DNA of 16,586 nucleotides from CAZAGD01 sp049699975 (GTDB lineage: Bacteria; Desulfobacterota; SM23-61). The stretch covers positions 1-16,586 of the forward strand of contig JBNAWB010000068.1 in the NCBI GenBank assembly GCA_049699975.1. Reading direction: 5' to 3'. Of this stretch, positions 7,560 to 15,147 are shown one piece after another. The position numbers and the translations under genes were made by a program. Below the pieces are notes generated by a model that saw only the letters and a program-made list of their open reading frames with translations, did not search any database and was not told the DNA's origin. Each line of letters opens with the position of its first letter. Position 1 is the stretch's first letter.

Positions 7560-7829
7560 GTGCCCTTAATCGCGGAGAAGAAAAAAGCCATAATCGAGGA
7601 TTTTAAGATTCACCCTACAGATACGGGATCACCGGAAGTGCAGATCGCCCTTTTAACGGAAAGGATAAATTATTTAACGGAGCATTTCAAGACCCACGTT
7701 AAGGATCACCATTCCCGCCGCGGTCTTTTGAAATTGGTTAGTCAGCGGCGCCATCTACTGGATTATTTAAAAAAGAAAGAATTTGAAAGGTACCGGAAGA
7801 TTATTCAACGATTAGGAATTAGAAAATAA
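7560..7829 (+). CDS. rpsO: 30S ribosomal protein uS15
   Basis: This is an 89-residue uS15, exactly the usual length. It binds the central domain of 16S rRNA early in assembly. The family signature runs from HPTDTGSPEVQIALLTERI (residues 18-36) through HHSRRGLLKLVSQRRHLLDYL (about 50-70), to the C-terminal RYRKIIQRLGIRK. The start is GTG at 7560, decided by AAAGGAG at 7546-7552, seven bases upstream. It sits 35 bases after truB. The order rpsO-pnp matches many bacteria, where S15 can repress its own translation. I see no obvious leader structure here in the short gap. Confidence 0.97.
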   Translation: MPLIAEKKKAIIEDFKIHPTDTGSPEVQIALLTERINYLTEHFKTHVKDHHSRRGLLKLVSQRRHLLDYLKKKEFERYRKIIQRLGIRK

Positions 7830-7901
7830 AAATTTGGCAGCAGAGCATTAACAGCTAAGGCCTCGAGCATTTAAAATTTGGAGGAGAGGAGTTCAAGAAA
7901 A

Positions 7902-10118
7902 ATGTCGGTTAATGATGAACGTGTAGAAGTGCGGGCTAATATTTCTGGCCGGGAATTGGCATTGGAAACGGGAGTAGTTGCCCGGCAAGCCAACGGAGCA
8001 GTATTGGTCTCTTTTGGGGAGAGTATCGTATTGGTCACAGCTACGGCCTCTAAAAGCCCGCGGGAAGAAGTCGACTTCTTTCCTTTAGTGGTTGATTATC
8101 AAGAAATGGCTTACGCCGCAGGGAAAATTCCGGGAGGATTTTTCAAGCGGGAAGGGAAGCCGAGTGAAAAAGAAGTTTTGACTTCGCGCTTGATCGACCG
8201 TCCTTTACGGCCTCTTTTCCCCAAGGGTTTTTTAAATGAGGTGCAGATCATAGCCACCGTGCTTTCTGCCGATCAAGAGAATGATCCTGATGTTTTGGCC
8301 ATCTGTGGAGCATCTGCGGCTTTAGAAATCTCAGATATTCCTTTTCAAGGGCCCATAGGAGCAGTACGCGTAGGGCGATTAAACGGCCAATGGATTTGTA
8401 ACCCCACGATAAGCCAGATGTCCGAAAGTGATGTCAACTTAGTGGTGGCTGGAAATAAAGAAGCGGTCGTTATGGTTGAAGGAGGAGGTAAAGAAATTTC
8501 CGAAGATGATCTGCTGGAAGCCATCTTTTTCGGCCATGCCTCCCTGCAACCTATCCTCAGGCTCCAGGAAGAGCTTAAGCAAAAAAAATTGGCCTTAGAA
8601 AATGAGAAGCGCAAATTAAAGGGAGAACCTTTAATTTCCGCTCTGGAAAAAATGGCCGTGCCGCCGCTTTTTTATGATCCTTATTTAAACCAGAAGGTTC
8701 TTTTAGAGGATGAATCTATCCGGGAAAAAATCCGGCTCGCTGGGCAAGAGCGAATTCGGCAGGCCTTTAGTATCCCGCAAAAGAAACTTCGGAATGAACA
8801 ATTGGAATTAATCCGGCAGGAGATCTTACCTCCTCTCCTGGAGGAGTTTCCCGATAAAGCTCTGGCCATTAAGGATTATTATGAAATGTTAGAAAAGTAT
8901 TGGGCGCGGCGGCCGATTGTGGAAGAGCATAAAAGGATTGACGGCCGAGCTTTTGACGAAGTGCGGCCTATTCAAATCTTGGTTGGGTGGCTGCCCCGGA
9001 CTCATGGCTCAGCAAGGTTTACCCGGGGAGAGACCCAGATCTCGGCGGTAGTCACCTTAGGGTCAGCAGAAGATGAACAAAAGATTGACGCTTTAACTGG
9101 CGAAACTTTTAAGTCTTTCATGCTCCATTATAATTTCCCCCCTTATAGTGTGGGCGAGGTCCGCATGCTCCGCGGACCCAGCCGACGCGATATCGGTCAT
9201 GGGGCTCTGGCCGAAAGGGCCATTAGCTATGTGCTACCTGCTAACGATAAATTCCCTTATACCATTAGGATAGTTTCCGAGGTTTTGGAGTCTAATGGAT
9301 CCTCATCTATGGCCACAGTGTGCGGGGCTTCGCTGGCCTTGATGGATGCTGGGGTACCTATTAAGAGTGCCGTGGCGGGCATAGCCATGGGTTTAATCAA
9401 GGAGGGAGAGAAAGTAATCATTCTTACCGATATTTTAGGCGATGAAGATCATCATGGAGATATGGATTTTAAAGTGGCGGGCACAAGGAAAGGGATCACC
9501 GGCTTCCAGATGGATATTAAAATACCAGGCGTAACTAAAGAAATCCTTAAGCGGGCCTTAGAACAGGCTCGGGAAGGAAGAAATTTTATCCTCAGTAAGA
9601 TGGAGATGGCTATAGCCAAGCCGCGACCTGAACTTTCCATATATGCCCCACGGGTGCTCACCATCCAAATCAAACCGGATAAAATTCGCGAAGTAATTGG
9701 CCCGCAGGGGAAGATCATTCGCGGTATCCAAGATGAAACTGGCGTCAAGATTAATATTGAAGATGACGGACGGGTTCATATTTTTTCTCCAGACGCCCAG
9801 GCTGCCGCCAAGGCTGCCCGCAAAATAAGGGAAATTACCAGAGAAGTGGAAATTGGCGAAATTTATTTGGGGCGAGTTACTTCTATTGCTCGCCGACCAG
9901 ATGGGAAAGAATTTGGAGCTTTTGTAGAACTTTTCCCGGGAACAGAAGGGTTGGTGCACATATCCGAAATATCTAAAGAAAGAATAAGAGCTGTGCAAGA
10001 TGTGCTTAAAGAAGGAGATGAAGTTTTAGTGAAAGTAATCGGGGTGGATGAAAGAGGAAAGATCAAACTTAGTCGCAAAGAAGCCCTTGGTCAGCCTCGG
10101 CCAGAAAGCTCATCATAA
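7902..10118 (+). CDS. pnp: Polyribonucleotide nucleotidyltransferase (PNPase)
   Basis: PNPase is the phosphorolytic 3'-5' exoribonuclease of RNA turnover. The 738-residue chain has two RNase PH-like domains joined by a helical linker. The second carries GDEDHHGDMDFKVAGT, the active-site region, and RFTRGETQ. A KH domain (about 586-640, with REVIGPQGKIIRGIQ) and an S1 domain (about 650-725, GAFVELFPGTEGLVHISEI) follow. The ATG at 7902 is preferred. A GGAGGAGAGGAG tract at 7880-7891 lies 10 bases upstream, while the alternative TTG at 7878 starts inside that tract. The 72-base gap after rpsO shows no clear terminator or strong hairpin. Confidence 0.97.
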   Translation: MSVNDERVEVRANISGRELALETGVVARQANGAVLVSFGESIVLVTATASKSPREEVDFFPLVVDYQEMAYAAGKIPGGFFKREGKPSEKEVLTSRLIDRPLRPLFPKGFLNEVQIIATVLSADQENDPDVLAICGASAALEISDIPFQGPIGAVRVGRLNGQWICNPTISQMSESDVNLVVAGNKEAVVMVEGGGKEISEDDLLEAIFFGHASLQPILRLQEELKQKKLALENEKRKLKGEPLISALEKMAVPPLFYDPYLNQKVLLEDESIREKIRLAGQERIRQAFSIPQKKLRNEQLELIRQEILPPLLEEFPDKALAIKDYYEMLEKYWARRPIVEEHKRIDGRAFDEVRPIQILVGWLPRTHGSARFTRGETQISAVVTLGSAEDEQKIDALTGETFKSFMLHYNFPPYSVGEVRMLRGPSRRDIGHGALAERAISYVLPANDKFPYTIRIVSEVLESNGSSSMATVCGASLALMDAGVPIKSAVAGIAMGLIKEGEKVIILTDILGDEDHHGDMDFKVAGTRKGITGFQMDIKIPGVTKEILKRALEQAREGRNFILSKMEMAIAKPRPELSIYAPRVLTIQIKPDKIREVIGPQGKIIRGIQDETGVKINIEDDGRVHIFSPDAQAAAKAARKIREITREVEIGEIYLGRVTSIARRPDGKEFGAFVELFPGTEGLVHISEISKERIRAVQDVLKEGDEVLVKVIGVDERGKIKLSRKEALGQPRPESSS

Positions 10119-10132
10119 ATTAAGGCCGGCAT

Positions 10133-11434
10133 ATGCAAAAAGAAAATCCTTTTCTAAAAGGGGAGAATTTATCTCCTTTTCCAGTGCAAAAAACGATTCT
10201 GCCCAATGGTCTTAAGGTAATAACCGAGGAGATACCCAATGTCCACTCTGTTTCTGTGGGCATCTGGGTGGAAGCCGGTTCGCGGGATGAAGGAATAGAA
10301 GAAAACGGTATTTCTCATTTTGTGGAACATATGCTCTTTAAAGGAACTAAGCGGAGATCCGCCCGGCAAATTGCCAAGGAAATTGATGCCGTGGGTGGGA
10401 TTCTTAACGCTTTTACCAGTAAAGAATTTTCCAGTTTTTATGCGAAAGTTTTAGCTGAACATTTATCCGTCGCCTTGGATATTCTCTTTGATTTATACCT
10501 TAATTCGGTTTTTTCTCCAGCCGAATTAGAAAAGGAACGACAGGTTATTATCCAAGAAATAAACATGGTGGAGGATTCCCCTGACGATTATATTCATGAC
10601 CTTTTCAGTGAGTCTTTTTGGCCTCGCCATCCTCTTGGTTTACCCATTTTGGGCCGGGTGGAGACTATCTCCCAAATGAATAGGCAGAAACTTAGAAGTT
10701 TCTTTTTTAATAATTATTTATCTTTTCAACCCATTATTGCGGCGGCTGGTAAATTAAAGCATGAAGAATTAGTGCAAGCAGTCCAAAATTATTTAGGCCA
10801 TAGAAAATTTCAACCTAAAAAGCGGCAAGTAAGCCCTCCCCGGCCGCATGCGCATGTTCAAGTGAAAGAGAAACCCTTAGAACAAGTCCACCTCATTTTA
10901 GGTACCAAGGGCTTAGCCGTTAGCCATCCTGACCGCTATGTTTTTTCAGTACTAAATACCATTTTGGGTGGCGGAATGAGTTCCCGCCTCTTTCAGGAGA
11001 TACGGGAGAAAAGGGGGTTGGCTTATTCTGTTTATTCTTTTATTTCTTCTTTTTTTGATAGTGGTATTTTGGGTATTTATGTGGGCACTGGCGATAATGC
11101 CCTAAAGCGGGTCCTCCAAATTCTCCTGCGGGAAATTAGAAACTTAACCGAGGACTATCCCAAACCAAAGGAATTAGCCTCAGCTAAAGAACAGTTAAAA
11201 GGAAATCTTCTTTTGAGTTTAGAAAGTACCGATAGCCGGATGAACAGGTTAGCCAAGAGTGAAATTTATTTTAAAAGATTTATTAAAGTGGAAGAAATTA
11301 TCGAAGGAATTGAGAAAGTTAAAGCAGAAGAAGTTAGTGCCTTAGCTAAAAAGATCTTTAACCCAGAGTTACTCTCTTTGACGGTCTTAGGTCCTGTATC
11401 CAAGGAACAAATTCCAGCGCACCTTTTAGCTTAG
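10133..11434 (+). CDS. M16 family zinc peptidase (processing-protease type)
   Basis: This is a 433-residue M16B-type metallopeptidase, similar in size to Bacillus YmxG/MlpA and to mitochondrial processing peptidase subunits. The inverted zinc motif HFVEH is at 62-66, and the downstream Glu ligand is E142 in EKERQVIIQEINMVED, so the N-terminal half looks catalytically competent. The C-terminal half contains the inactive-type repeat with GGGMSSRLFQEIREKRGLAYSVYS, the substrate-gripping segment of the family. No signal peptide is visible, so a cytoplasmic location is likely. Its position after pnp and before dut is common to many bacteria. TAAGG lies seven bases before the ATG. The physiological substrate is unknown. 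Confidence 0.93.
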   Translation: MQKENPFLKGENLSPFPVQKTILPNGLKVITEEIPNVHSVSVGIWVEAGSRDEGIEENGISHFVEHMLFKGTKRRSARQIAKEIDAVGGILNAFTSKEFSSFYAKVLAEHLSVALDILFDLYLNSVFSPAELEKERQVIIQEINMVEDSPDDYIHDLFSESFWPRHPLGLPILGRVETISQMNRQKLRSFFFNNYLSFQPIIAAAGKLKHEELVQAVQNYLGHRKFQPKKRQVSPPRPHAHVQVKEKPLEQVHLILGTKGLAVSHPDRYVFSVLNTILGGGMSSRLFQEIREKRGLAYSVYSFISSFFDSGILGIYVGTGDNALKRVLQILLREIRNLTEDYPKPKELASAKEQLKGNLLLSLESTDSRMNRLAKSEIYFKRFIKVEEIIEGIEKVKAEEVSALAKKIFNPELLSLTVLGPVSKEQIPAHLLA

Positions 11435-11445
11435 GGATGGCAGAA

Positions 11446-11895
11446 ATGGTCAAAGTGAAAGTAAAGCGTCTGCGGCAGAATAAAGCGGAAGAAATTCCTT
11501 TGCCCCAGTATATGAGCGCCCACTCTTCTGGTTTGGACTTATTTGCCGATCTTGAGCAAGAAATTGTATTGGGACCGGGCGAATGGAAGCTTATTCCTAC
11601 AGGGATTGCCATTTCTCTTCCCCCAGGATTTGAAGGACAGGTCAGACCGCGAAGCGGATTGGCCTTAAAAAATGGGGTAACATTATTGAATTCTCCAGGG
11701 ACTATAGATGCCGACTACCGGGGAGAAATTGGGGTAATCCTCATAAATTTGAGTCGCCAACCATTTGCCATAAAAAGGGGTGATCGAATAGCCCAGTTAG
11801 TCATTGCTCCGGTTTGCCGAGTGGCTTTAGAATGGGTAACTGAACTTGACGAAACCGTAAGGGGGGCTGGAGGTTTCGGACATACTGGCTATTAA
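11446..11895 (+). CDS. dut: Deoxyuridine 5'-triphosphate nucleotidohydrolase (dUTPase)
   Basis: dUTPase hydrolyses dUTP to dUMP and pyrophosphate, keeping uracil out of DNA. All five motifs of the trimeric family are present: AHSSGLDLFA (1), PRSGLALKNGV (2), GTIDADYRGEIGVILIN (3), RGDRIAQLVIAP (4), and the C-terminal RGAGGFGHTGY (5), which closes over the substrate. The start is a choice between ATG 11437 (two bases after the M16 stop) and ATG 11446. TAGGG lies directly against the first but 9 bases from the second, so I prefer 11446 (149 residues, beginning MVKVKVKRL, family-like). Confidence 0.93.
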   Translation: MVKVKVKRLRQNKAEEIPLPQYMSAHSSGLDLFADLEQEIVLGPGEWKLIPTGIAISLPPGFEGQVRPRSGLALKNGVTLLNSPGTIDADYRGEIGVILINLSRQPFAIKRGDRIAQLVIAPVCRVALEWVTELDETVRGAGGFGHTGY

Positions 11896-11917
11896 GAAAT
11901 TTGGTTAGGTGGTGCCT

Positions 11918-12502
11918 ATGGGCGAGTTCTTCAATAAGAGACAGCGCCTTTGGGTGGGCGAGGCCTTAGAAATAGCGGAATTTTTAGCGGAAGCCAATTT
12001 AAAAGTCGACTTAACAGATTCCGCGAAGTATTTTTATGATTTGCGAACCTTGATTAATCTGCAAGGACCAGAAAAGACTGATCGTGCTTTAGCGCAAGTA
12101 TGTAAATATGAATATCTGGGCTCCAAACCATTTTGGGCAAAAAGGAGCAAAAATTTTTATCGGATTTGTTTGCAAGATGATAAAATTTTAAAGGCGGCGG
12201 CCTGGAAATCCCCTCCTTTTTTGCGCGCTTTAATTCTTTATGTAATAACTCATGAGCTCATTCATGTTATTCGTTTCAGTGAAGACCCGCGTATATTTCA
12301 TTTGCAAATAGAAGAGAAAAGAGTGGAAGAGAAAGGGGTGCATCGGCTGACTTACAATTTATTGAAAGGTTTGCATGATCCCCAGGTTAATGATTTATTA
12401 GAACGTTATCGGCCAATGTGGGATGAAGAAGCCTTAGATCCCGCGCTGGGCTTAAATCCCTTGACAAATAGCTTTGGCGTGCCTAATTTTTTAATAAGTT
12501 AA
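11918..12502 (+). CDS. Unrecognised protein with an HELIH (HExxH-type) motif
   Basis: I do not recognise this 194-residue protein. Its clearest feature is HELIH at residues 112-116, inside a hydrophobic helix (LRALILYVITHELIHVIRF), the canonical arrangement of a zinc-binding HExxH helix. An acidic stretch, EEKRVEEKGVH, lies about 17-27 residues further on and could supply a third ligand. No signal peptide or membrane segment is obvious, and the protein has several aromatic-rich stretches. The ATG at 11918 is chosen because AGGTGG (11907-11912) lies five bases upstream. The GTG at 11909 would overlap that site. It is 22 bases after dut and 20 before the zinc-ribbon gene, so it is an operon member. 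Peptidase activity is only a possibility. Confidence 0.8.
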   Translation: MGEFFNKRQRLWVGEALEIAEFLAEANLKVDLTDSAKYFYDLRTLINLQGPEKTDRALAQVCKYEYLGSKPFWAKRSKNFYRICLQDDKILKAAAWKSPPFLRALILYVITHELIHVIRFSEDPRIFHLQIEEKRVEEKGVHRLTYNLLKGLHDPQVNDLLERYRPMWDEEALDPALGLNPLTNSFGVPNFLIS

Positions 12503-12522
12503 AGATACGGTGGAGGTAAACA

Positions 12523-12789
12523 ATGCCGATCTACGAATATAAATGTCAAGATTGTGGAGAAATTACAGAAATCTTGCAAAAATTTTCGGATAAACCTTTA
12601 AACCAATGCCCGTCTTGCGGGGGAAAAGTTTCCAAGATTATTTCTAATTGTACCTTTCAATTAAAAGGAAGCGGTTGGTACGTTACTGACTATAAAAATA
12701 AAGAGAAAGGCAGAGACAAAGAGTCTGCGTCGAAAAAAGACGAAGACAAAAAGGACAAATTTAAAAAGGACGAAGCTAAAAAAGATTAA
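12523..12789 (+). CDS. FmdB-family zinc ribbon protein with charged tail
   Basis: This small protein of 88 residues opens with MPIYEYKCQDCG, the FmdB/CxxC_CXXC_SSSS regulatory-domain signature. Zinc-ribbon cysteines are C8, C11, C29 and C32. The segment FQLKGSGWYVTDY after the ribbon is also typical of the family. The last 30 or so residues are almost entirely Lys, Asp and Glu, presumably disordered. GGAGG sits six bases before the ATG. The family was named for a putative regulator of formamidase expression, but most members have no proven role, so I infer only a small metal-binding, possibly nucleic-acid or protein-binding factor. It is the last gene of the plus-strand run. Confidence 0.9.
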   Translation: MPIYEYKCQDCGEITEILQKFSDKPLNQCPSCGGKVSKIISNCTFQLKGSGWYVTDYKNKEKGRDKESASKKDEDKKDKFKKDEAKKD

Positions 12790-12807
12790 GCCTTTACCTT
12801 AAATCTT
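12778..12807 (-). terminator. AT-rich hairpin plus T run, candidate terminator for the COG2426 gene
   Basis: On the minus strand, AAGATT and AAG (12807-12802, 12800-12798) can pair with CTT and AATCTT (12790-12782) with one bulged base and a 7-base loop, followed by six T residues (12783-12778). It spans the convergent gene ends, and the COG2426 stop lies inside the stem. The stem is weak, with only two G-C pairs, so this is tentative. Confidence 0.35.
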
Positions 12808-13308
12808 CCATAAGCCCAGAATTGCTAAAAGAATTAACCCTATACCGGCGATCAAGGCGCCTACCCATCCTAAAAGGCACAGAGTTAAGACGATTACGCC
12901 AGCAATAAACACTCCCAAAGCAATAGGCAAGAAGGCTTTTTTAAAACTCATTCCTAAAAGGAAGGCGATCAAAGCCCCGGTCCAGGCTCCAGTACCCGGT
13001 AGGGGAACCGCTACGAAAAGCATAAGGCCAATTCTCTCGTATTTCTCCACTAAAGCACTTTGCCGGCGCGTCCTTAGCAAAACCCAATTTAAGATGCGCG
13101 CGAATAATTTTATGCGGCTTAATAATTTGCTTACGGGGTCTAAAAAAAGAAGAATAAACGGTACAGGAAAAACGTTTCCTAAAAGAGATATAATGAACAC
13201 TTCTGGCCAGGGCAGGTGCATGGCGAACATGCCTGTGGGAATTGAGCCGCGTAGCTCCCAGATAGGAGTTGCAGCCATGAGGAAAACCCAAAGATATTTT
13301 AAATCCAT
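12799..13308 (-). CDS. COG2426 small multidrug-export-type membrane protein
   Basis: This 169-residue integral membrane protein matches what I know of the Sm_multidrug_ex family (COG2426): an N-terminal segment with WELRGSIPTGMF (17-28) followed by a hydrophobic stretch WPEVFIISLLGNVFPVPFILLFL (34-56), a basic cytoplasmic loop (62-92), then a hydrophobic segment with PLPGTGAWTGALIAFLLGM (102-120) and two more membrane segments (about 124-147 and 151-167). The PGTG motif and re-entrant-looking PIWELRG segment are reminiscent of DedA-like proteins. The drug-export name rests on weak evidence, and I do not take it as established. AAGGAAAGAG precedes the ATG. It lies 44 bases downstream of uppP on the same strand, probably one transcript. 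Confidence 0.82.
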   Translation of the reverse strand: MDLKYLWVFLMAATPIWELRGSIPTGMFAMHLPWPEVFIISLLGNVFPVPFILLFLDPVSKLLSRIKLFARILNWVLLRTRRQSALVEKYERIGLMLFVAVPLPGTGAWTGALIAFLLGMSFKKAFLPIALGVFIAGVIVLTLCLLGWVGALIAGIGLILLAILGLWKI

Positions 13309-13352
13309 TAACTCTTTCCTTAATTAAGAAATGATTTTTTCCCTTAACTTCG

Positions 13353-14180
13353 TCAAGACCATATTATGCCCCAAAGGGTAAGGGCGGCTAAGATAAGGCG
13401 ATAGTAGGCAAAGAGGTGCAGAGAATGCTCTTTTAAAAAGCGCATTAAAAAAGCTATGGCTAAAAAGCCTACGCAGAAAGAAGAGGCGGCTCCTAACATT
13501 AAGATCGAAAGATCGATATTTCTTTCTCCGGAAAGAAGATGCCGGAGATGAAAAATAGCCGCTCCCGCAATTATGGGAGCCGAAAGAAGAAAGGAGAAGC
13601 GGGCCGAAGATTCCCGGCGGAAACCCAAAAGAAGCGCAGTAATAATAGTAATCCCTGAACGGGAAACTCCGGGAAGTAAAGCAAGACTTTGCGCCAAACC
13701 AATAATTATGGCCTGAGTTAATCGCATATCTTCCAAACAAATCTCTTGCCCTGCTTTCCTTTCAGCATACATCATTAGAAAACTCACGAGAATCAAGGGG
13801 AAAATAATGAGCAGAGGATCGCGGAAAATAACCTCCACAATATCTTCCAATAAAATTCCAGTCAGAGCAGCCGGGATAGAGGCTAAAATAATGTAAAGGA
13901 TTAATTTATTTTGGAAATTTTGTAATCTTCCGTGGCGCATAATTTCCCATAATCCAGAAGACATCTTTAACCAATCTTGATAGAAATAAATGAGAATTGC
14001 CAAAAGGGTTCCAGCATGGACAGCTACGCCAAAAGTTAAGCTATCTATAAAGGGATTGTGCCAATTAAAAAACCACGGTATTAAAATTAAGTGGGCCGAA
14101 CTACTTATGGGAAGGAATTCAGTCAGTCCTTGAAGAGCTCCTAAGAAAAATGCTTGCCCAGAAAGTGATATCCCATCCAT
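13353..14180 (-). CDS. uppP: Undecaprenyl-diphosphatase UppP (BacA family)
   Basis: UppP removes a phosphate from undecaprenyl diphosphate at the membrane, recycling the lipid carrier for peptidoglycan and other envelope polymers. Overproduction gives bacitracin resistance in other species. The 275-residue polytopic protein carries both signature motifs: QGLTEFLPISSSAHL at 17-31 (Q17, E21, S27, H30) and LPGVSRSG at 169-176 (R174). Q17 replaces the Glu seen at this place in E. coli, a variation accepted in the (E/Q)XXXE motif. Length and start are normal for the family, though the ribosome-binding site is weak. It is the first gene of a two-gene minus-strand unit with the COG2426 protein and has its own promoter adjoining repeat copy 2. 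Confidence 0.95.
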   Translation of the reverse strand: MDGISLSGQAFFLGALQGLTEFLPISSSAHLILIPWFFNWHNPFIDSLTFGVAVHAGTLLAILIYFYQDWLKMSSGLWEIMRHGRLQNFQNKLILYIILASIPAALTGILLEDIVEVIFRDPLLIIFPLILVSFLMMYAERKAGQEICLEDMRLTQAIIIGLAQSLALLPGVSRSGITIITALLLGFRRESSARFSFLLSAPIIAGAAIFHLRHLLSGERNIDLSILMLGAASSFCVGFLAIAFLMRFLKEHSLHLFAYYRLILAALTLWGIIWS

Positions 14181-14209
14181 ATTTGATTTGTCTTTTCGCG
14201 AGATTTAAT

Positions 14210-14241
14210 CTTATAATCTTTTGGAGAAGCTAAAATGTCAA
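14210..14241 (-). promoter_or_regulatory. Promoter for uppP-COG2426
   Basis: On the minus strand a perfect TTGACA occupies 14241-14236. With a 17-base spacer the -10 would be GATTAT (14218-14213), and an overlapping TATAAG has a 20-base spacer. Initiation would be about 20-30 bases upstream of the uppP ATG. The -35 box is the last conserved block of repeat copy 2, as in the other two copies. Confidence 0.55.
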
Positions 14242-14329
14242 GAGTTATATTGATTGACCGTCCATCGCTTTTTAAATCCCGGCTAAATTCAGGCGGGAAG
14301 AAGAGAGGCTCATTAAAATGAGGCACTTA
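14236..14329 (-). repeat. Copy 2 of dispersed promoter-upstream module
   Basis: Without gaps, 14254-14329 matches 16411-16486 at 63 of 76 positions. The remainder, 14236-14253, keeps the length and the terminal TTGACA (minus strand) but not the intervening 12 bases. Blocks are TTCAGGCGG at 14288-14296 and the palindrome CTCATTAAAATGAG at 14309-14322, a six-base stem with a two-base loop. The copy is oriented toward uppP. The rest of the gap up to 14442 holds no gene. It has a second ACGGTCAG (14390-14397) without a properly spaced -35 box, and the ribosome-binding site of the next gene. Confidence 0.85.
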
Positions 14330-14442
14330 CTATTTCGCCTTTCCCTCTCCCATCAATTTCCTGTAGACGAGAAATATAAGGGCCTTTATACGGTCAGTTA
14401 TGTTGAGGGAGCCTCTTAAAAATAAAGAGAAGAGGAGAGCAA

Positions 14443-15147
14443 ATGGCCCCTTTTGCAGATGATGAAGTAAGATTTTACGAGCAATTAAAGAACTTTGCTG
14501 GGCAAAGAGGTGCTGCTCTCTTCGGAGTGGCTCCCCTAAAAAAGCTTTCTCCTGCCCATTGTACTCTATCACCCTCAACCCTCCATGGTTTAGAGAGAGC
14601 CATCTCTATGGCCTTTCATCTTTCCAACCGAATTTTGGAAGATATTATAGATGGCCCGACCAAACTTTATTTCTTCCATTACCAGAGGGTTAATATTTTT
14701 TTGGACCAGTTGGCTTTGCAGATAACAGATTTTATTCAAAGGCAAGGTTGGGAAGCCTTGCCCATTCCGGCTTCCCAAATCACCGATTGGGCCAATCAGA
14801 GAGCGCACATTTCTCATAAACATGTGGCCGTTTTAGCCGGGTTAGGTTGGATTGGCCGGAATAATCTGCTGATTACTCCGCAATTTGGCGCCCGCCAGCG
14901 GTTGGTAACGGTAATCACTAATATGCCACTCAAAATTGATGAACCCTTACCCTGGGGTTGTGGGGAATGCCGGGCATGCCTTGCTTCTTGTCCAGCTACG
15001 GCCATTAAAGAACAGCCGCAGGATTTTGATCACCTGGGCTGCTTCCAAATGATCAAAGAGTTAGTGAAGAAAGCCGGTATCAGCCAAAATATATGTGGCT
15101 TGTGCGTGAAAGCCTGCTCTGGGAAAGGGGCAGGCAATTTTAAATAA
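14443..15147 (+). CDS. Short epoxyqueuosine-reductase-like Fe-S protein (COG1600 family)
   Basis: This 234-residue protein is related to QueG, the cobalamin and Fe-S enzyme of the last step of queuosine synthesis. The family segment HKHVAVLAGLGWIGRNNLLI lies at 126-145. Two [4Fe-4S] clusters are indicated: C173-x2-C176-x2-C179-x3-C183-P, and C200 with C218-x2-C221-x3-C225. It ends right after the second cluster, lacking the C-terminal HEAT-like region of full QueG (about 340-380 residues), and the stretch before the GLGWIG motif differs from what I recall of QueG. It therefore likely belongs to the short uncharacterised branch, and queuosine activity should not be assumed. GAGGAGA precedes the ATG. 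The stop overlaps the convergent CoA-transferase by 8 bases. Confidence 0.85.
   Translation: MAPFADDEVRFYEQLKNFAGQRGAALFGVAPLKKLSPAHCTLSPSTLHGLERAISMAFHLSNRILEDIIDGPTKLYFFHYQRVNIFLDQLALQITDFIQRQGWEALPIPASQITDWANQRAHISHKHVAVLAGLGWIGRNNLLITPQFGARQRLVTVITNMPLKIDEPLPWGCGECRACLASCPATAIKEQPQDFDHLGCFQMIKELVKKAGISQNICGLCVKACSGKGAGNFK

Noticed and set aside
7830..7901. Possible RNase III-type hairpin between rpsO and pnp, as in E. coli
   Set aside because: Only short palindromes such as CTCGAG are present, and I could not build a long stem by eye.
9558..9998. 146-codon minus-strand frame inside pnp
   Set aside because: It is antisense to the conserved KH and S1 domains, with no recognisable motif or ribosome-binding site.
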